A stretch of DNA of 64,000 bases. It comes from Bacillota bacterium (GTDB lineage Bacteria; Bacillota; Clostridia; Christensenellales; Aristaeellaceae). The position numbers were made by a program, and so were the translations under genes. The notes beneath the pieces were generated by a model. The model searched no databases. It worked only from the letters and a program-made list of their open reading frames with translations, and was not told the origin of the DNA. Within the stretch, counting starts at the first letter, position 1. Each line of letters begins with the position of its first letter. Shown piece after piece: positions 1 through 8,450 of this stretch. Location of the stretch: assembly GCA_023435435.1 (NCBI GenBank), contig JAEYRW010000118.1:44768-108767 (forward strand), given 5' to 3'.

Positions 1-701
1 CGCCCGGCTACGTGGGCTACGAGGAGGGCGGGCAACTGACCGAAAAGGTGCGCAGAAAGCCCTACGCCGTGATCCTGTTTGACGAGGTGGAAAAGGCGCA
101 CCCGGACGTGTTCAACATTCTTCTGCAGATTCTCGAGGACGGCAGGCTGACCGACGGCCAGGGCCGCGTGGTGGATTTCAAGAACACCGTGGTGGTCATG
201 ACCAGCAACGCCGGCGCCCACGAGCTCAGGCGGCAGCGTTCCCTCGGCTTCGGTTCCTCCGCCGACGACGAAAAGGGCTACGAGATGATGAAGGACAACA
301 TCATGGACGAGGTGAAGAAGACGTTCCGGCCCGAATTCTTGAACCGCGTGGACGAAATCATTGTGTTCCACCCCCTCGAACAGGAGGAGATCGACGCCAT
401 CGCCAAGCTCATGATGGAGGGCGTCAAGGAGCGTCTGCGCGAACGCGGCATCGAGCTCGAGGTGGAGGACGAGGCGCTTCGGGTCATCAGCAAGTCCGGC
501 TACGACCTGCAATACGGCGCGCGGCCTCTGCGGCGGGCGATCCAGCGCATGGTGGAGGATTCGCTGAGCGAGGAGATTCTCCTGGGCAACATCAAGCTCG
601 GGGATCGCGTCCGCGCCTATTCCGAAAACGGCGAGCTGAAATTTACGCCCATCGAGATGGAACTGGAAGAGCTGAAGGCCATTCCGGCTGCCGAAAAATA
701 G
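1..701 (+). CDS. clpC: ATP-dependent Clp protease ATPase subunit ClpC, C-terminal part (5' truncated by window edge)
   Basis: This is the 3' end of a Hsp100 AAA+ unfoldase that feeds substrates to ClpP in the cytoplasm. The reading frame is already open at base 3 and begins inside the second AAA+ domain at the GYVGYEEGGQLTEKVRRKPY pore-loop region. It continues through Walker B (VILFDEVEKAH), sensor 1 (VVVMTSNAG), the arginine-finger segment (FRPEFLNRVDEI) and sensor 2 (YGARPLRRAIQ). The RRQRSLGF segment and the tail fit ClpC better than ClpB, and a separate clpB lies at 52-54.7 kb. In Firmicutes clpC is usually the last gene of ctsR-mcsA-mcsB-clpC, so those genes probably lie just left of the window; this is inference. 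Confidence 0.92.
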   Translation, partial: PGYVGYEEGGQLTEKVRRKPYAVILFDEVEKAHPDVFNILLQILEDGRLTDGQGRVVDFKNTVVVMTSNAGAHELRRQRSLGFGSSADDEKGYEMMKDNIMDEVKKTFRPEFLNRVDEIIVFHPLEQEEIDAIAKLMMEGVKERLRERGIELEVEDEALRVISKSGYDLQYGARPLRRAIQRMVEDSLSEEILLGNIKLGDRVRAYSENGELKFTPIEMELEELKAIPAAEK

Positions 702-712
702 CGACATCCATC

Positions 713-740
713 GGGGAGCGTCCGGAAGGGCGCTCCTCTT
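713..740 (+). terminator. possible terminator after clpC
   Basis: GGGGAGCG (713-720) pairs with CGCTCCTC (731-738) across a 10-nt loop, 12 nt after the clpC stop. The following T-tract is broken, so termination efficiency is uncertain. Confidence 0.4.
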
Positions 741-854
741 CGATTATCTTTCGCCCAAACGCAACTATTTTGTTGATGCGGCGCTGATCATTTGGCGGTA
801 AAATGAAAAGGTCAAAAGATTCCATGTGTTGTGGAAAAGGGGGAATGGGCGGAC

Positions 855-2045
855 ATGCGCAAACTGCGGATCGGACTTTTCAACGACTCCTTTTTTCCCA
901 TGATCGACGGTGTCGTTATGGTGGTGGATCACTACGCCAGACGGATGAGCCAATATGCGGACGTCACGGTGTTCGCGCCCCAAGTGGGCGAATACGAATT
1001 CGATCGGCTGCCGTATAAAACCGTGCTGAGCAGATCGATCTCCGCGGGACAAGCCGATTACCGCATCCCGCTCGCCAACGCAGATCCCGCCTTTCACCGC
1101 GCGCTCGAGGCTTCCGAGCTGGATATCGTACACAGCCATTCTCCGTTTTTGATCGGCAAGGCTGGAATTCGGTACGCCAGGCGAAACGCCATCCCGTCCA
1201 TCGCCACGCTGCACACGCAATTTCATTTTGAGTTTGAACGGGTGGTGCGCGCCAAAGGACTGACCAAACTGGCGGTCAGCCGGATGATGCGGGTGTTCAA
1301 TGATGCGGACGAGGTTTGGACGCTCAACGAGCGCATGGTAAAGCTCTATCAGGAAACATACGGCGGCCGCAAGATTCCCGTCGTCGCCCGGAATGCCACG
1401 GACCTGCGCCTATGCGACAAAGCCCTCGCGATCAGCCAGGTCAATCAAAAATACGCCCTGCGCCCGGACGAGCGCGTGCTTCTGTATGTGGGGCGCATGG
1501 ATTCGCTCAAGAACATTTCGACCATCATCGGCGCGCTGGATCTGCTGCGAAAACGGAGCGCCTTACCGTATAAAATGCTCTTCGTGGGCTCGGGAAAGGA
1601 TCAGGCTTTGTATATGGACGAGGTTTCCCAAAAGGGCCTGTCGGACCGGGCGATTTTTTGCGGTCGGATTACTGACCGGGCGGCTCTCGCGCAAATCTAC
1701 GCCCGTGCGGATCTTTTCCTGCTGCCATCCCTGTTCGACGCAAATTCGCTGGTGCAGATCGAAGCAGCGTCCCAGGGAACACCGACTCTCTTCGTGCGAG
1801 GCTCCGTGACCAGCGCATCGGTGGTCGACGGGGAAAACGGTTTCCTGTGTGAAAACACGCACGCGTCGGTGGCCGCGCGGATTGAGGAGATTTTCAAATC
1901 CCCGGCGTCTCTCGCGCGTGCGGGGGAAGGCGCGCACCGGGACCTCTATCGGACGTGGGAAGAGGCAGCGGACGAAGCTTACGATCGCTATCTCCTTCTG
2001 ACCGCCTCTCAGACAGCGCAGGCGATCCAGCCGCGCGGAGAATGA
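855..2045 (+). CDS. GT4-family glycosyltransferase
   Basis: A 396-residue GT-B fold glycosyltransferase of family GT4, resembling diacylglycerol glucosyltransferase/MgtA-like enzymes that glycosylate membrane lipids. The N-terminal acceptor domain opens with RIGLFNDSFFPMIDGV, the usual start for this group, followed by HSHSPF. The C-terminal nucleotide-sugar domain has VLLYVGRMDSLKN and the donor-binding acidic region DANSLVQIEAASQGTP. ATG 855 is preferred over GTG 831 because AAAGGGGG lies about 12 nt upstream and the homologous start is MRKLRIG. The gene stands alone between clpC and a repeat-rich spacer. The acceptor lipid or sugar cannot be read from sequence; confidence is high for the family only. 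Confidence 0.85.
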   Translation: MRKLRIGLFNDSFFPMIDGVVMVVDHYARRMSQYADVTVFAPQVGEYEFDRLPYKTVLSRSISAGQADYRIPLANADPAFHRALEASELDIVHSHSPFLIGKAGIRYARRNAIPSIATLHTQFHFEFERVVRAKGLTKLAVSRMMRVFNDADEVWTLNERMVKLYQETYGGRKIPVVARNATDLRLCDKALAISQVNQKYALRPDERVLLYVGRMDSLKNISTIIGALDLLRKRSALPYKMLFVGSGKDQALYMDEVSQKGLSDRAIFCGRITDRAALAQIYARADLFLLPSLFDANSLVQIEAASQGTPTLFVRGSVTSASVVDGENGFLCENTHASVAARIEEIFKSPASLARAGEGAHRDLYRTWEEAADEAYDRYLLLTASQTAQAIQPRGE

Positions 2046-2090
2046 TACCTACTCCTTTTATTTCGTCGTTGTGCCGGGTCTTTTTTCGCC

Positions 2091-2180
2091 CTGCTTTGCC
2101 GCTCTCCGTTCGACATAGGCGGAAAGTTCCCCTGGCTGCGACGCGTCGCTTCGAATCCAAGGCGCGCCGAACGAAGTCGG
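2091..2180 (+). repeat. dispersed intergenic repeat, copy A1
   Basis: Contains GCTTTGCCGCTCTCCG (2093-2108), AGGCGGAAAGT followed by CCCCTGGCTGC, and GCGCCGAACGAA (2164-2175). The first and last blocks are identical to copy A5 near 61.75 kb; the middle block matches copies A3 and A4. Confidence 0.7.
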
Positions 2181-2197
2181 CACAGTCGAAAAGCGAC

Positions 2198-2229
2198 TTG
2201 GTTTGTCGCGGTGTACCGTGACAGACCAA
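2198..2229. repeat. inverted repeat, family B hairpin
   Basis: TTGGTTTGTC (2198-2207) pairs with GACAGACCAA (2220-2229) with one G-T pair. The reverse complement of 2191-2204, AAACCAAGTCGCTT, is found identically at 54839-54852. Confidence 0.6.
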
Positions 2230-2330
2230 TCTCGCAGAGAATAAATTCTCTCGACGCTCTGAACCCAATGACACTCCTGCGCAATCCCCAGAAGGACCGA
2301 GAAGCCCGGCGCGTCTTTTCGCCCAAGAGG

Positions 2331-2363
2331 CGGGCTGTTCAAGACAAAGTATTGAACAGCCCG
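2331..2363. repeat. perfect 10-bp inverted repeat
   Basis: CGGGCTGTTC (2331-2340) and GAACAGCCCG (2354-2363) form a 10-bp stem with a 13-nt loop. Confidence 0.6.
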
Positions 2364-2448
2364 GTCGCACGACAGCTTCGCTTTCGGCGAAGTTATCCCT
2401 ACGGGACTGAATTACACGCATTTCATGCGACAAATATACCGGCGCGAC

Positions 2449-2520
2449 TTTGATTGCCACCGGCAATCAAACCTTCGGCGTCGCGATCGGCTTGACGCAG
2501 CTCTGCTACGCCTGCGCCCC
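2449..2520 (+). repeat. hairpin followed by dispersed repeat copy A2
   Basis: TTTGATTGCC (2449-2458), loop ACC, GGCAATCAAA (2462-2471) is a perfect 10-bp hairpin with the same size and GCC-N3-GGC apex as the one at 54823-54845. It is followed by CTTGACGCAGC (2491-2501) and CTGCTACGCCTG (2503-2514); the latter 12-mer is identical at 44019-44030. Confidence 0.6.
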
Positions 2521-2681
2521 GGCCCCTTGCTTTGAACGAAAATCCGCTGCCGTTTTCTTCTCTCGATATTTCTGCGTCTTGCTCGAAAGCGGTATAAAGC
2601 CTCCGGAGAGACCTTAAGCCGCGCCTCTTTCAAGCGGCGCGGCGGCGTACAGACGTAATTCCCAGGGTTCTCCCGGTAACC

Positions 2682-5045
2682 TCATTGAAAAATCGACTTT
2701 TCTCCCGATTCGATTTCATCGTTTCCGTCCGATCCCCGAAACATGTTTGTAATGCCGTTCAAAAGACCTCCCGGCGAATACCGAACCGCCGTGCTTTCCG
2801 TGCCTGTCACGAGTTTTCCCATTTCGAAAAGCAGCTTATGGCGGGGGATGACCGAGTACGCGTGTTCCGCGCCGAGGTCCGCGCCCGTGTCCGTAAAGCG
2901 CAGCTGTTCGCCCGCGGCGCCGGAGAGGATGCCCACGATGTCGTACGCGCCGCCCGTGTTCCGGACAACCAGATATTCCGCGTAGGGACTGACGGCGGTG
3001 AACCCGATCACCGGCGTTTCGCCCGGCATGCTTGTGATCGTCAGGTCGGACACGGGTTGGGGCGTGTCCCAGATGTCTGAAACGGCCATTTCGTCCGTAT
3101 TTCCTTCAAAAAGCTCGCTGACGGCATACTCCGACGGGGTGCTTGCGGAAGCCAGCACAACGCGGTTCTCATTTTCGAGGGCATATCCGTCCACCAGCAG
3201 CACGTTGATGCCGGAGGGCAGCGAAAAGTCCCGCCCGCTCAAACTTTGGGAAATTTGCGAGAGAAAGCCCGCGCACACCTTTGCCGCGTATCCGCCGCCG
3301 CTCACCGAGGCCGCCATGCCACCGTTCGCGTTGGAGTCGAGTCCCATCCATACCGCCACGGAAATTTCGGGTGTGTACGCCACCGTCCACGCGTCGCTGG
3401 TATCTCCATTGGGGAGTCCCGCCGTGCCGGTCTTGGCGGCGACGGGGAAGGGGAGTGCGGAAAGCGCCTTGGCCGTGCCCGTCCGCGCGGCTGTTTTCAG
3501 CATGTCCGTCAGGATGTACGCGCTCTGGGTGGTCACGGCCCGCGCGTCTTCCGCCGCATATTCGTAGACCAGGTTTCCGTACCGGTCCTCGATTTTACGG
3601 ATCAGATGTGCCTCGTGCACCGTGCCGCCGTTGGCCAGCGCCGCATAGGCCGTGCACATCTCCTCGGGCGTTACCCCGTAGGTCATCGATCCCAGCGCAA
3701 GCGCCAGATTCCGATCCCCGCTGTCAATGGGCAATCCGAACGCCTTGGCGTATTTCACGATGGCGTCCACGCCCACCGTGTCCGCCAGATCCACCGTCGC
3801 CGCGTTCATGGATTTGGAAAGTGCGGCGCGCAGCGTCACCTGCCCGCTGTATTTCCCGCCCGCGTTCCCCGGTGCGTATCCGTTCGCATAGGTTCGCTGT
3901 ACGTCGTACGCCGGGCTTGTGGGCACATACCCGTACCGGTCAACCGCCGCCGCGTAGGTGGTGAGCGGCTTGATGGACGATCCCGGCTGACGGCTCGACT
4001 GCGTCGCGCGGTTGAGCCCGCGCCGCACGACGTACTCCCGTCCGCCGACGAGGGCCACCACTTCTCCGTTTTCGACGTTCATGGCGATGAGCGCCCCCTG
4101 TGCCGCCGCCTCGGGATAGTAGGAACTATCCTCCATGGTTGCCTCAGCCGCTTTCTGCGCGTCCGCGTCCAGGGCGGTGTAGATGGCGTATCCCCCAGAG
4201 AGCAGTTCCTCCGCGCTGATGCCGAGCACCTCTTCCGCCTCGCGCGCCGCCTCGTCGACGTACCAGCCGTAATCACCGGATGCGGACGCCGTGGCGGAAA
4301 CGTCGATAACCTCTGCTTCCGCCGCGTCCGCCTGCGCCTGGGTAATATATCCGTTTTCCACCATTGCGGCGAGCACGTACTCCCGCCGTCCCTTGGCGGC
4401 GCTGAGGTTTACGTTGGGCGCGTAGTTGGACGGCGATTTAATGACGCCCGCCAGCAGAGACGCTTCCCCGAGCGTCAGCTCCTGCGCGCTCTTGCCGAAA
4501 TATTTCTCGGCCGCCGTACCGATGCCATACGCACCGTTTCCGAAATACACCACATTGAGATACGCCTCGAGAATCTGATCCTTCGTGAGTTGCCGCTCGA
4601 GCTGCGTGGCGAGAATGGCTTCCTGAAACTTCCGGGAGAGCGTTTTTTCGCTGGTAAGGTGGGTGAGCTTGATGAGCTGCTGGGTGATCGTCGAAGCGCC
4701 CTGGGCGTACGAAAGGGTTTTCACGTCATGCCAGACAGCGCCCGCGATGCGCTGAAGATCCACGCCTCCGTGCTTATAAAACCGCGCGTCCTCCGCGGCG
4801 ACAAACGCCTCCGGCACATAGGACGGCAAGGAACCGATGGACACAAATACCCGGTTTTCGCTGGCGAACAGGCTCCCGGCCACCTCGTCATTGGCATCGA
4901 ACACCTGCGTGGCAAGCTGGACGTCGTAAATTTTACTGACATCCAACTTTTCCCAATGCGCCAGGTCAAGTTCCCACAAGAACGCGCCGACGGCAACCAC
5001 CGCAAGCGTGCCGAGGGACAAAAGGACAATCGTTTTTTTGCGCAT
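2682..5045 (-). CDS. class A penicillin-binding protein (PBP1A-type transglycosylase/transpeptidase)
   Basis: A bifunctional peptidoglycan synthase of about 787 residues. An N-terminal membrane anchor (KKTIVLLSLGTLAVVAVGAF) leads to a GT51 transglycosylase domain with EDARFYKHGG near residue 85 and QGASTITQQ near 115. The transpeptidase domain carries SSIK near 356 (catalytic Ser), SMN near 412 and KTGTAG near 538. A C-terminal extension of about 130 residues resembles a fibronectin-like module. ATG 5045 (MRKKT) is preferred over GTG 5054 and ATG 5051 because AGGGGG sits 8 nt upstream. It is transcribed divergently from the ftsH-like gene. All three transpeptidase motifs are intact. Confidence 0.95.
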   Translation of the reverse strand: MRKKTIVLLSLGTLAVVAVGAFLWELDLAHWEKLDVSKIYDVQLATQVFDANDEVAGSLFASENRVFVSIGSLPSYVPEAFVAAEDARFYKHGGVDLQRIAGAVWHDVKTLSYAQGASTITQQLIKLTHLTSEKTLSRKFQEAILATQLERQLTKDQILEAYLNVVYFGNGAYGIGTAAEKYFGKSAQELTLGEASLLAGVIKSPSNYAPNVNLSAAKGRREYVLAAMVENGYITQAQADAAEAEVIDVSATASASGDYGWYVDEAAREAEEVLGISAEELLSGGYAIYTALDADAQKAAEATMEDSSYYPEAAAQGALIAMNVENGEVVALVGGREYVVRRGLNRATQSSRQPGSSIKPLTTYAAAVDRYGYVPTSPAYDVQRTYANGYAPGNAGGKYSGQVTLRAALSKSMNAATVDLADTVGVDAIVKYAKAFGLPIDSGDRNLALALGSMTYGVTPEEMCTAYAALANGGTVHEAHLIRKIEDRYGNLVYEYAAEDARAVTTQSAYILTDMLKTAARTGTAKALSALPFPVAAKTGTAGLPNGDTSDAWTVAYTPEISVAVWMGLDSNANGGMAASVSGGGYAAKVCAGFLSQISQSLSGRDFSLPSGINVLLVDGYALENENRVVLASASTPSEYAVSELFEGNTDEMAVSDIWDTPQPVSDLTITSMPGETPVIGFTAVSPYAEYLVVRNTGGAYDIVGILSGAAGEQLRFTDTGADLGAEHAYSVIPRHKLLFEMGKLVTGTESTAVRYSPGGLLNGITNMFRGSDGNDEIESGEKSIFQ

Positions 5046-5111
5046 GCACATCACCCCCTATGATTTTGTACAATTAAGCCAGATATATGCAGGCTCGGAA
5101 GAACTTGTTCA

Positions 5112-5140
5112 TGGACATATTTACGAAATATACGTATAAT
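5112..5140 (+). promoter_or_regulatory. SigA-type promoter for the ftsH-like gene
   Basis: TGGACA (5112-5117), 17-bp spacer, TATAAT (5135-5140), about 31 nt ahead of the start codon. Confidence 0.75.
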
Positions 5141-5170
5141 ATTATGTAGATTCTGACGAGGGTGATGAGA

Positions 5171-6706
5171 TTGTTCAAACGATACAACCTGCCGATTCTT
5201 CTGGCACTGGGGGTCATGCTCATGGGCGGCGCGCTTTTGATGGCAAGCGCGATGAGCCCGCGCGCCATCGACATTACCTCCCGCGCGCTGCTCGCCGCGG
5301 GCTGCATCGCGATCATTGCGGTGTCCGCCTTGGGGCTCGGGGGAAGAAAGAGCCCCGCCTACACAAAATTTGGCCGCGACGCGCTTATTACAAAGGAGAC
5401 GGGGCTCACCTTTGAAGACGTTGCCGCCAACGCGGAGGCCAAGCAGAGCCTCGAGGGACTCGTCGACTACCTGAAGGATCCGCAGAAGTACGCGAGCTTC
5501 GGCGCGCGCATGCCGCGCGGCGTAATGTTTTACGGCCCCCCCGGCACGGGCAAGACCCTTCTCGCCCGGGCGCTGGCCGGGGAGGCGGGCGTGCCATTTT
5601 TTGCCATGTCGGGTTCCGACTTTGTGCAGATGTACGTCGGCGTGGGCGCCAGCCGCGTGCGGGATTTGTTCGCGGGCGCGAAAAAGGCAGGGAAGTGCGT
5701 CATCTTCATCGATGAAATCGACGCGTTGGGCCGCCGCAGAAGCGACCAGTCTTCCGACGAGCGCGATCAGACGCTGAACGCGCTTTTAAACGAGATGTCC
5801 GGCTTCCGCACGGGAGACGGCGTCATCGTCATCGCGGCGACCAACCGCATCGAGACCCTCGACCCCGCGCTTCTGCGCCCGGGCCGCTTCGACCGGCAGA
5901 TCGAGGTGGGGCTCCCCGGCTTGAACGAACGGCTCGACATCCTGACGCTCCACAGCAAGAACAAGCCCCTGGCGCCGGACGTCGACCTCGCCCAGCTCGC
6001 CCGCGAAACATGCGCGTTTTCAGGCGCCTCCCTCGAGTCCCTTCTCAATGAGGCGGCGATTCTCGCGGCCCGCAGGGAATCGGACGAAATTGAGCGCGGC
6101 GACATCGACCAGGCGTTTTACCGCACGGTGGCGGGCGCGGACGGCGTCTCCGCGGCGACCCCCGACGAGCGATGCACAATCGCCCTTCACGAGGCGGGCC
6201 ACGCAATTGTTCTGCGCACGCTGACGCCCGAATCGCGGCTCAAGCGCGTGAGCATCCTTCCGGCCAGCCGCGGGGCGCAGGGGTATAACCTCGCCATCCC
6301 CACGGAAAAGGTGCTTCACAAAAAGACGGACATCGAAAACCAGATCATGGTGTTCCTGGGCGGCCGCGCGGCGGAGCTGCTCGTGGGCGGTGAAGACGCG
6401 CTCACCTCCGGCGCGTCCAGCGACATCGCCCGCGCCACGGAGCTTGCGGGAACCATGATCATGGAACTGGGCATGGGGGATAGCCCCGCCGTGTCGCTGC
6501 GCACGCTTTCAAACGTCTGCGGGGGAAGCGGCTCCGCCGAAGCCGCCTGCCGCGACGCGCTTTCAGCTCTCTATCAGAAGGCGCGCGGCATCCTGGAAGA
6601 GCACATCAACGAGCTTCTGACGCTCACCGAGGCGCTTCTTGACAAGGAGACCCTGGACGCCGAGGAAATCGAAGCGCTTTTTTCCTCCGAAAAGGCGACC
6701 GCGTAG
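5171..6706 (+). CDS. FtsH-like membrane AAA+ zinc metalloprotease, short form
   Basis: A membrane-bound ATP-dependent protease of about 511 residues. Two closely spaced N-terminal hydrophobic segments have almost no loop between them, so the extracytoplasmic domain of typical 600-650-residue FtsH is missing. The AAA+ domain shows GPPGTGKT near residue 122, VIFIDEIDALGRRR and the SRH RPGRFDRQ; the M41 peptidase has HEAGH near 340. TTG 5171 is chosen because GAGGG (5158-5162) lies 8 nt upstream; GTG 5162 and ATG 5165 would overlap the ribosome binding site. It lies between PBP1A and the sporulation operon. It could be a second, specialised FtsH; whether a full-length one exists elsewhere cannot be seen. 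Confidence 0.88.
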   Translation: MFKRYNLPILLALGVMLMGGALLMASAMSPRAIDITSRALLAAGCIAIIAVSALGLGGRKSPAYTKFGRDALITKETGLTFEDVAANAEAKQSLEGLVDYLKDPQKYASFGARMPRGVMFYGPPGTGKTLLARALAGEAGVPFFAMSGSDFVQMYVGVGASRVRDLFAGAKKAGKCVIFIDEIDALGRRRSDQSSDERDQTLNALLNEMSGFRTGDGVIVIAATNRIETLDPALLRPGRFDRQIEVGLPGLNERLDILTLHSKNKPLAPDVDLAQLARETCAFSGASLESLLNEAAILAARRESDEIERGDIDQAFYRTVAGADGVSAATPDERCTIALHEAGHAIVLRTLTPESRLKRVSILPASRGAQGYNLAIPTEKVLHKKTDIENQIMVFLGGRAAELLVGGEDALTSGASSDIARATELAGTMIMELGMGDSPAVSLRTLSNVCGGSGSAEAACRDALSALYQKARGILEEHINELLTLTEALLDKETLDAEEIEALFSSEKATA

Positions 6707-6754
6707 CCCGCGCGCATTTCTCCCCGCGTCCGACAAAGATAGACCTTCTTCATA

Positions 6755-6782
6755 AAAGGATACGACGCCCCGTCCATGGAAT
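6755..6782 (+). promoter_or_regulatory. SigH-type promoter of the spoIIA operon
   Basis: AAAGGATAC (6755-6763), 12-bp spacer, ATGGAAT (6776-6782) fits the SigH consensus RNAGGAWWW-N11/12-RNNGAAT except for one -35 base. In Bacillus the spoIIA operon is transcribed by SigH. A Spo0A-box-like TCCGACA (6731-6737; 6/7 to the box on the opposite strand) lies upstream but is weak evidence. Confidence 0.65.
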
Positions 6783-6817
6783 CATCCCTACGCGAGTACA
6801 TGCGAAAGGGTGGTTCC

Positions 6818-7123
6818 ATGGTTTGTTTTGAAAAAAGGGGAGGACGGCTCGTTGTGTTTCTGGAAGGCGAGCTCGATCACAGAAGCGCCGCGTCCATGCG
6901 CGCCGAGATCGACAACCAGCTGCGCGACCGGCGGGTGATGGAGCTTGTGATCGATTTGGGCGGGATCAGCTTCATGGACAGTTCCGGCATCGGGCTGGTT
7001 CTCGGCCGCTATAAGATCATGGCCCAGCGCGGCGGCATCGTGCGCGTTTCAAGGCCGGATCCGCGCACGGACAAGCTCTTTGGGCTGTCGGGCGTTTACA
7101 CTCTCGTCGAGCGAATGGCGTAG
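6818..7123 (+). CDS. spoIIAA: anti-sigma F factor antagonist SpoIIAA (STAS domain)
   Basis: A 101-residue STAS protein that releases SigF by binding SpoIIAB in the forespore. SFMDSSGIGLVLGRY contains the conserved serine that SpoIIAB phosphorylates. ATG 6818 follows AAAGGGTGG; an upstream in-frame ATG at 6776 lies inside the -10 of the operon promoter and cannot be used by that transcript. It is the first gene of spoIIAA-spoIIAB-sigF, with 9 nt to spoIIAB. Order and spacing match the canonical sporulation operon, which sets it apart from SigB-type antagonists. Confidence 0.93.
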   Translation: MVCFEKRGGRLVVFLEGELDHRSAASMRAEIDNQLRDRRVMELVIDLGGISFMDSSGIGLVLGRYKIMAQRGGIVRVSRPDPRTDKLFGLSGVYTLVERMA

Positions 7124-7132
7124 GAGGGGCGT

Positions 7133-7594
7133 ATGACGATCATCAATGAAATGCTTGTGGATTTCCCGTCGCTGCCTGAAAATGAGGCGTTTGCCCGGCT
7201 CGTGATCGCGGCGTTTTTGTTGCCCCTCGACCCAACCGTCGAGGAGCTGGCGGACGTCAAGACCGCCGTTTCCGAGGCCGTGACCAATTCAATCGTCCAC
7301 GGCTACGCGGGCCGGCGCGGCACCGTGCGCATGCACGGATACCTTTATGAGGACAACGCGCTGCGCGTGGACGTGATCGACAACGGTTGCGGCATCGCCG
7401 ATATCGAGCGCGCGCGCCAGCCGTTTTTCTCGACGCTGGGCCTCGAGGAGCGCAGCGGCATGGGCTTTACCATCATTGAGAGCTTCATGGACAAGGTGGA
7501 CATCTTTTCGGAAGTGGGCAAGGGCACGACCGTGCGCATGTCAAAGCAGCTGGGCGCCCTCGGCGCGGAGCTCGGGGACGTGCGCGGCCTCTGA
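7133..7594 (+). CDS. spoIIAB: anti-sigma F factor / serine kinase SpoIIAB
   Basis: A 153-residue GHKL-fold kinase that binds and inhibits SigF and phosphorylates SpoIIAA. The ATP-binding motifs are clear: N-box EAVTNSIVHGY, G1 box DNGCGI and G2 box GMGFTI. The start ATG 7133 is preceded by GGAGGGGCG. Length is close to that of Bacillus SpoIIAB, with a few extra C-terminal residues. As the middle gene of the operon it probably depends on the SigH-like promoter at 6755-6782. Confidence 0.94.
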   Translation: MTIINEMLVDFPSLPENEAFARLVIAAFLLPLDPTVEELADVKTAVSEAVTNSIVHGYAGRRGTVRMHGYLYEDNALRVDVIDNGCGIADIERARQPFFSTLGLEERSGMGFTIIESFMDKVDIFSEVGKGTTVRMSKQLGALGAELGDVRGL

Positions 7595-7617
7595 GCGAGA
7601 AGCCATACGAAGGTACG

Positions 7618-8325
7618 ATGGAACACCTCACGCGATTGCGCGCGGGGGACAAGGATTCCCGCGACGAAGCGATCCGCGCGAATCTCGCCCTCGTGGGTTA
7701 CGTGACATCCCGGTTTCTCGGCCGGGGATACGATTACGACGATCTCTACCAATATGGCTGCATCGGTCTCATGAAGGCCGTCGACCGGTTCGACCCGCGC
7801 TACGGCGTGGCGTTTTCCACCTATGCCGTGCCCCTCATCATCGGGGAAATCAAGCGCTTTCTGCGCGAAGACGGTCCGGTGCACGTTTCCCGCACCATCA
7901 AGGAAAACGCCGCGAAGGTGGCCCGCGCCATGGATGGCGCGGCGGCGCAGGGCGGCGTCACCATGGACGAGATTTGCGAGGAAACCGGCCTTGACATGCA
8001 GGACGCTGTGCTCGCGCTCCACTCCCTCGCGCCCGTCAAGTCCCTGGCGGAGCCGGTGGCGGGCGACGGGGAGCTCTTGCTGCAGGACATGCTCGGCACC
8101 GACGATACCGGACGCATTACGGACGAGCTCGCGCTCCGCCAGGCCCTCGACCGGCTCGACGAAACGGAACGGACGCTCATCCTGAAGCGTTATTTTGAGC
8201 GCCATACCCAAACCGCCATTGCACAGGACATGGGCCTTACGCAGGTGCAGATATCAAGAATGGAGAAAAAGGTGCTCAAAAAGCTTCGGGACATGCTTAT
8301 AGAAGATACGGACGTTGGTATATAA
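7618..8325 (+). CDS. sigF: RNA polymerase sporulation sigma factor SigF
   Basis: A 235-residue sigma-70-family factor, the first forespore-specific sigma. Region 2 includes DYDDLYQYGCIGLMKAVDRF and AFSTYAVPLIIGEIKRFLR, typical of SigF/SigG/SigB. Region 3 begins with VHVSRTIKE, and region 4 ends with the helix-turn-helix TAIAQDMGLTQVQISRMEKK. ATG 7618 has GAAGG 4-5 nt upstream. Position after spoIIAA and spoIIAB makes SigF the correct paralogue rather than SigG. A hairpin plus T-run follows at 8335-8369. Confidence 0.95.
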   Translation: MEHLTRLRAGDKDSRDEAIRANLALVGYVTSRFLGRGYDYDDLYQYGCIGLMKAVDRFDPRYGVAFSTYAVPLIIGEIKRFLREDGPVHVSRTIKENAAKVARAMDGAAAQGGVTMDEICEETGLDMQDAVLALHSLAPVKSLAEPVAGDGELLLQDMLGTDDTGRITDELALRQALDRLDETERTLILKRYFERHTQTAIAQDMGLTQVQISRMEKKVLKKLRDMLIEDTDVGI

Positions 8326-8334
8326 ATACAAACT

Positions 8335-8369
8335 ATGGTTTATAAATAATAGACCATTGCATGTTTTTT
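8335..8369 (+). terminator. terminator of the spoIIA operon
   Basis: ATGGTTTAT (8335-8343) pairs with ATAGACCAT (8349-8357), 9 bp with one G-T pair and a 5-nt loop, followed after 6 nt by TTTTTT. The stem is A+T-rich, so it is of moderate strength. Confidence 0.5.
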
Positions 8370-8450
8370 ACAGTTAACAGATTGGGGTGGTATGAAATTC
8401 CTTCGTGTGGTATACTTTCAAAAGGATAACGCATTCTGGAGGAATCTGCC

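Larger units (their letters stand above)
2046..2681. other. gene-free hairpin-rich intergenic region
   Basis: About 640 bases hold no convincing gene. Open frames occur on both strands but none has start signals or recognisable protein sequence. The stretch carries two copies of a dispersed repeat (near 2091-2180 and 2480-2520) and perfect or near-perfect inverted repeats at 2198-2229, 2331-2363 and 2449-2471. Related sequence recurs near 44.0, 51.0, 54.8 and 61.8 kb. Confidence 0.7.

Noticed and set aside
2109..2115. Spo0A-box-like TTCGACA
   Set aside because: Lies inside a dispersed repeat and is not near a promoter; a 7-mer match is expected by chance.
2145..2165. tRNA-like T-loop TTCGAATCC
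   Set aside because: The flanking bases do not form a T-stem and there is no acceptor or anticodon arm; it lies within the dispersed repeat.
3246..5063. 605-residue open frame on the plus strand opposite PBP1A
   Set aside because: Arg/His/Gly-rich shadow of a G+C-rich gene; the opposite strand encodes a complete PBP with all catalytic motifs.
6776..6817. longer SpoIIAA N-terminus from ATG 6776
   Set aside because: That ATG is part of the SigH -10 element and has no ribosome site; ATG 6818 does.
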